Shown here: piece after piece, positions 59,023 to 64,000 of the stretch
Layout of the letters: each line of letters begins with the position of its first letter
How positions within the stretch are numbered: the first letter of the stretch is position 1
DNA from: Plasmopara viticola
Taxonomy: Eukaryota > Oomycota > Peronosporomycetes > Peronosporales > Peronosporaceae
DNA length: 64,000 bases
Direction: 5' to 3'
Assembly: GCA_001695595.3 (NCBI GenBank)
Contig: MBPM02000004.1
Span: 2,108,001-2,172,000 of the forward strand
The notes under the pieces: model-generated
The model's input: the letters and a program-made list of their open reading frames with translations, nothing else
Told to the model about the DNA's origin: nothing
Database searches by the model: none
Translations under genes and position numbers: made by a program

Positions 59023-59066
59023 CTGCAATGTGAGATTGTTTGCACTGCAATGTGAGATTGTTTGCA
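59023..59066. repeat. Perfect 22-bp tandem duplication
   Basis: The 22-bp unit CTGCAATGTGAGATTGTTTG+CA occurs twice without spacer (59023-59044 and 59045-59066). It looks like a recent local duplication in non-coding sequence. Confidence 0.95.
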
Positions 59067-59289
59067 CTCCTGAACGATCGTGAGTAGACAGAGCTCCTAC
59101 TCTTGCTTTGGCGACAAGCACAATATTGCATTAGGTCTTGAAAAAATGGAATTTAATTATGTGAACAAGCCTGCAACGCAATCCTGTGAGTAAATTTATG
59201 TATACGAAACAGGAGAGCGTGCCAATAAACTCTATTGTTAATCGCGTAAATAAATTTGGAGTAGAACGCACAAAACAGAAGTTAGAAAG

Positions 59290-60126
59290 TCACAAAACGA
59301 GACCCGGACCCTCACCGTTGATATTATCACCAACATTGCCATTTTCACTGCTACCATTGCCGTGAGGGCTCGAATCTTTCTTGCGTCTTTTCGCATCAAC
59401 CTTGGCGGCTTGCGAGAATGATGATGATGGCGGCCGCCCATTCGGAATGCTAGCCTGCAAAGTGTCAATCAAGGTTTTTTGAACGTCAATCATTTCGCCC
59501 ATCTTGCCAACCAACTCCTGAAACCGCTGGTCCATTAGTGCTATAGAGTGCATCATCAATACGCTGGTTGGGTCTGCGGCATTTCCGACGGAGCCCACTA
59601 TCTCTGCAAGCGGCCGCTTGCTGCTGCTGGTGTGCTCGCTTGGCAATGGCATTCGTATAGATTTGGGAGTCGTGTCGATACCGTTAGCACTCTTGAACAT
59701 CGCATTGGTTTTTGTAGCACCACTTTCAATGCTTGCAGCGAATATGGCTAAGGCATTAGGTTGCGAGGATAAGTTAATCGGCTGAGCCAGCACCCGCCTA
59801 GCCTGTGCCGTTTGAAATTCTTCGTGCACTTTAGCGACGTGGTCTCCGTGCTTTTTCTGTGCATTTCCCCCCAATGTCATCATCGGAGAGGTTGCCGTTG
59901 CTGTCCCCGACACAATAGAATCCGCACCAGCAAGTTCAGACTTCATAGTGCTGCGAGTATTCTCCTCTCTAGCCACTTCAAATCGCCGTCGGTGCTCGAC
60001 CGAATAAACCTCACCTTCCTTTAAATGCGCCCGTGTGAAGTGCATCTTGAATTTCTGTGTCCGCATAGACTTGTTGCAATTCGGGTATGTGCAGATTATG
60101 CCGTTCTTGTGCTTGTTGCCTACCAT
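59290..60126 (-). CDS. C2H2-type zinc-finger protein, hypothetical
   Basis: 278 codons from an ATG. The N-terminus holds one zinc finger with ligands Cys12, Cys17, His29 and His34 (CTYPNC-x11-H-x4-H), just before HLKEGEVYSVEHRRRF. A long low-complexity Ser/Thr/Ala-rich middle follows, then a helical, probably coiled-coil segment at 193-226 (ALMDQRFQELVGKMGEMI) and a basic, NLS-like AKRRKKDSS at about 245-253. It is likely a nuclear protein that may dimerise. A single finger makes DNA binding uncertain; protein binding is as likely. The 3' end may be wrong: ACG/GTGAGG at about residue 270 is a good donor, so a further exon downstream is possible. It is the only intact gene in the last 15 kb. 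Confidence 0.7.
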   Translation of the reverse strand: MVGNKHKNGIICTYPNCNKSMRTQKFKMHFTRAHLKEGEVYSVEHRRRFEVAREENTRSTMKSELAGADSIVSGTATATSPMMTLGGNAQKKHGDHVAKVHEEFQTAQARRVLAQPINLSSQPNALAIFAASIESGATKTNAMFKSANGIDTTPKSIRMPLPSEHTSSSKRPLAEIVGSVGNAADPTSVLMMHSIALMDQRFQELVGKMGEMIDVQKTLIDTLQASIPNGRPPSSSFSQAAKVDAKRRKKDSSPHGNGSSENGNVGDNINGEGPGLVL

Positions 60127-63100
60127 AGCAGTCGGGGGTGTAACCTTTACCGGTACTTATGCCTAGAAATAATATGAGGTTACCTACTTTTAGAAAATCA
60201 TAAATATTTTTTAGTTCTTTCAGGTAACTGTGCAAAGTAAATGCCGGAAAAACAGAACGGGTCGGTGAAATCATCTACACGGGGACCAGCTATTACAATT
60301 CGTTAGACGGTGTGAACACTCAGGCTCATAATAAACGCGGAGGTTGGAACAGGACTTGTTTGTATACTCGACGGTAAAGATTTACATTTGTCTTTAAGTT
60401 TTAGTTTTACATTCCGCTTCTTGCTCACGCATGTCGTGGCCGGCCTCTTTAAATCTGCGGGAACCTTGAGCAGAAAGCATGATGCAGTTTTGTGAAATTG
60501 TTGCATTTAAGGACTTGACATTGTCAAAACTATGGTGACTTAAGCGCATGATGCATAGAGAGATCCATTGCTTTAGCGTTATGTTGAGCTTCCGACAAAG
60601 TCGCAGCGTTTATCAACTTTTGCACCATATACTACCATGGATGGAAAAAGAGCCAACGATTGTATGCCGCTTTGCTTGCTACTTTTTAATAAGCATTAAT
60701 TTGTGAATGTCGTCTATGTGGTGCCGCCGATTCTAGTTTGGGATATCTGACTAAAGTACGAGCACCGGAAAGTTCTAAGCATCAAAATCAAGTACTCAAC
60801 GTAAAATTTCTTGGGAAACTAGACTGCATATGAGTGCCATTCAGCGCAGAACTCTGGACGGAGTAAAGTCAGCACTCTTGCTTTTGATAAAGCAATAAAA
60901 CATGACTTAGAGTAACGGTTTGCGGCAGTTTACACATCCTTAAATAAGTCAAGAAAAATATATCATGCCTCGTTCCTTTAACTTCTTTAGCACACTACCA
61001 ATTAAAATACACAATAAACATTTTTTTTCTCCATACCGCGCCTAAAATTGGCCTGCATCTGCATGAGCTTCTGCGTTGGATCACCACACGTTATAGCTCG
61101 CGCTTTTAGAGTATCCAAAGCACAACTGAGAATTTCATAAGGTGCACCGTACGTAGGCTACATAATATGTAATGGTCCTCATATTTGCATCCATTTACGG
61201 CACAATTACTGCAAATATGTATTAGCAGGTATGCATTATCATTTTCCCTCCGACTCCTTCCACCATCAGCAAGTAAGCGTCCTCTGATGAGGTCTGCTTA
61301 TACGTAAAGATCTGTTCGAAATAATTCCTAGTGGGGATTGTAATTTTACCTCTGTAACCTCTCTTTAGCTTACGTACACTTAATAAAGATTTCATTTTAC
61401 CCTAGCAAATAATATCACCTTTTTCATAGAAAGCAGGCATAATAATAATAATTTTAAATAAAGGCTTAAGGTAGTCCGCTTGGTATACTTCCTTGCCTGC
61501 AAACAAGGAAAAGGCAAGCTTCATGAAAATGCTGATAAATCTACGGGAATTGACTGTTTACGTAATTGAGGCACCACTTTTTATATTGGTGTGGAAGAGT
61601 TAGGTTAAGCCCTCCTCGCACTTAACTCATTCGTGTACAGGCAAATACAATAGAAGAGACGATTAGAATTGGTTCCACAAAAATTACAGCCATATATCGA
61701 CTCGCCCATCCAAAGTTTTCGTGATTAAACGTCTTCTCGACCTACAAGTCCACGAGCAGTGGTGTCCATAGGCCTGCTAACTCGGTTTCAGTCCCAATGG
61801 GCATAAAAAGCAACAGTTGCTGCTTAAGCTACATTGATAGAGAGATCGTCATCCGTTGCTTTTTCCGAAGGAGGATCTCGAAGTGATCCTTTGTTTGTCT
61901 TAATTTTAAGGATCGCTAGCAAAAGCCATGTAGTCCGAGCAAGAAAACTATAGTCACTTGTAGGGACAGGATGCTCCACTGGGGTAGAACTAAGTCTTGT
62001 GCTTGGTTGACGCAAACCATAGGAGATTAGTCCTTGACAGCTTCATACAAGACTACCGCAGCGGTGGACACTAAGATGTACTAACTATTGGATAATATTC
62101 TGAGTTCTAAAGATCCCGGCACATCAAGAATTCTAGTGCTACAGCAAATGATGGCATTACAGGTTGACTGCCTCGTGAAATGAAGGCTACCGGACAAATT
62201 AAATTCACTTCAACCGACAAACCAGAAGGTTCTTGAAGTCTCAACGTTGGAATAGATCTGGCTTTGAACATTTCGACAGCATGAGTAAGAAATTTGTCCT
62301 TAGCACAAAGAAGTATGACGTAATCGTCGGCATGTCAGAGCCGAAACGCATCATACCCTTGATGTTGGCGGGACAAGCACGGTACTAGCCACCCAAGTTC
62401 GAGCAATAGGGCGTTTGGTGAGTCATGGTCTCACCCCCGTTATGCGTATGGCTCTCAAAAACATGTGCCGAGGCAGTTACACGCCTGAAATAAATCTAAG
62501 ATGTATCGACGATAGCCGTGAAACTGGCGAGTAACCAAATCCTTTAGGTAGCATCGACATCCAATGATGCCAAAGATACCAATAGATATGTGTATTACAA
62601 AGTTACACAGCTGGGAACCAGCTTTGGGTTAAGGAAATTCTTTAAGAGGCAACTTGGTCGACTATAAGGTAGCAGAGATGCAATACGAATCCAATTTAGG
62701 GTGTCATAACGACCCCGTGGCTAATAAAGACTTCATCGGCATGAAATATTGATATTCAAGCTGGTCGTCGTGTCATGTCTGGTAAAGTCACTACCAGAGA
62801 TTTCAGGATTACTGCACGTCAAAAACGCGAAGCACCAAGATTTTGCTGAAGTAATGAGACGAAATAGTTGGTGCATTAGAATTGATTACACCTTATGAGA
62901 TCCTTCTGGTATGAGCAAAGACGTCCTGATTCAGCTTGTGAGCAGCGTACGTTGCGCCTAGCCTTAAAGATCCCAAGGGATAAAAATCCGGTTTGTATGT
63001 GGTACTCAGAGACCCACAGTTGAACTTTAGCTGGATGGAAAAGTAAGGAAGGACATGTCATAAACAACTTTGCTACGAGAAGAATGTGAGCCTGTTGATG

Positions 63101-64000
63101 CCTTTTTTGTTGAAAAGGCAAAGAGGGCACTTTATGCGAGTTGGAAGCCACGCAGTCGTCACTGACTCTCTGTGCTCAAAACTCTAACGAATTTGGCCTC
63201 TATCTCATAATAGGCTGAGCCCTACAAAGGTCTTGCTCCAGTCCAAAATCATTCTGTCACACGGATGAAGGAGCATTTTTCAGTACACGTTGTAAAGCTC
63301 ATAGTATTTGGTAATTAATTACTAGGGACGCGTCGGAAACAGACCTCATGGCAATTCGTACTCGTATCGAAACACTATGAAAAAGTTAAGTGGTGACAAA
63401 AGAGCTATTAAGCGCCCGAATGACAAGAACTTTTCGGACCACACAACTGTTTCGACCATTACGGCCTTTCGCCCGAACATCCTTTAGGGATATATCGCAT
63501 CTAAAAAAGATTTGCCGGCTTTGGACGCCTACTTGAGTCAAGTCTTTGACTTCTTGGGAAGCAAAAAAATTGCCCTTACCTTTCATCACCGCTGTACAAC
63601 GTCTTGATTCAGCATTGCCGTATTCTTCAATTGTAACACCACAATATATGACTTTGATCTGCTACTATTCTAAGACAGAAGTACTAGTTTGCATTTTTAG
63701 CACATTTATCTGCGTATTCAGCCACATGTCACAGCCTCATACCCGCTGTCAATTTCACGCTTATAACCAAACAGAGGTATACGTAAGTTTGAGGAAATGT
63801 GCACAATTCCACCTCGCTTCTTAATTAAGATGAAATTCTGCATTTCTACACAGACTAATTGACACATTCGCTAAAATTGCGATTGCAACGAAATAAACAT
63901 ACTTGTTCCGCGACCTAAGCTAAGATCTACGAACGTATTGCTGGTGCTGAGTTTGACCTCCTAATTTCTTGGTAGTCAAAGTCAAACAATTATATGAGAC
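60127..64000. other. AT-rich stretch without supported genes
   Basis: The first 150 bp should hold the promoter of the zinc-finger gene. Beyond that I see only short interrupted frames, none with a motif. Some plus- and minus-strand stretches between 61800 and 63200 have the texture of eroded retroelement coding sequence, but I could not tie them to a family. Confidence 0.4.

Larger units (their letters stand above)
48621..59289. other. Repeat graveyard without supported host genes
   Basis: More than 10 kb of AT-rich, stop-rich sequence. Recognisable traces are the gypsy integrase fragment at 53404-53592 and a broken frame pair at 58103-58532, listed separately. Weaker hints are a minus-strand frame at 56281-56490 with CTWYSALDLVIAF, which recalls the gypsy RT 'ryFsalDL..gf' motif, and a plus-strand frame at 49925-50113 that reads like an eroded gag piece. 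I found no LTR pair by eye. Confidence 0.45.

Overview
The window looks like a nuclear segment of an oomycete, most likely of the Peronosporales (Phytophthora or downy mildew). Three things point there: a WRKY19-like protein with tandem CxxxxC...CxxH repeats, a one-chain ATP-citrate synthase, and compact genes with short GT-AG introns (56-107 nt where the join is clear). Codons are mixed GC inside genes, whereas the long spaces between genes are AT-rich and hold decayed Ty3/gypsy-type fragments. The species cannot be named from this sequence.

Layout. 1-5.7 kb: a tRNA-Arg(CCG), a two-exon RNA polymerase II subunit RPB11 gene and a COG2907-type flavoprotein oxidoreductase. 5.7-12.3 kb: almost gene-free, with a gypsy RNase H remnant. 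12.4-17.5 kb: a convergent pair, the WRKY19-like zinc-cluster protein and a 1291-residue membrane protein with an App1/DUF2183 phosphatidate phosphatase domain, seven C-terminal beta-type repeats and a CaaX end. 17.5-24.9 kb: mostly decayed sequence with a gypsy remnant and a possible P450 relic. 24.9-33.4 kb: a trypsin-fold protein with a Crinkler-like header, a small two-exon PG-rich protein, ATP-citrate synthase, a SAM-domain protein, a CDT1 replication-licensing factor and a second identical tRNA-Arg. 33.4-41.8 kb: no convincing gene, one tRNA-like element and a 24-bp perfect palindrome. 41.8-48.6 kb: a dense housekeeping island with a METTL21-type methyltransferase, SDA1, a sugar porter whose first exon lies behind a 107-nt intron, and a multi-exon CINP-like gene. 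48.6-64 kb: repeat graveyard with one C2H2 gene at 59.3-60.1 kb.

Functionally this is a set of housekeeping genes (transcription, ribosome biogenesis, replication licensing, acetyl-CoA supply, sugar uptake) between repeat-rich spaces. Neighbours are packed closely: METTL21-type/SDA1 are head-to-head with 101 bp between them, while SDA1/transporter, ACL/SAM and WRKY19-like/App1-like are tail-to-tail with 89-193 bp between them. Several initially obvious starts are not ATG, and in two cases (RPB11 and the sugar porter) splice sites with matching phase recover the missing N-terminus.

The most unusual items are the App1-like protein with its repeats and CaaX end, the Crinkler-like header on a serine-protease fold lacking an ATG, the five-times 24-residue metal-binding array, and the CINP-like gene whose only sensible reading needs very short introns or lesions.
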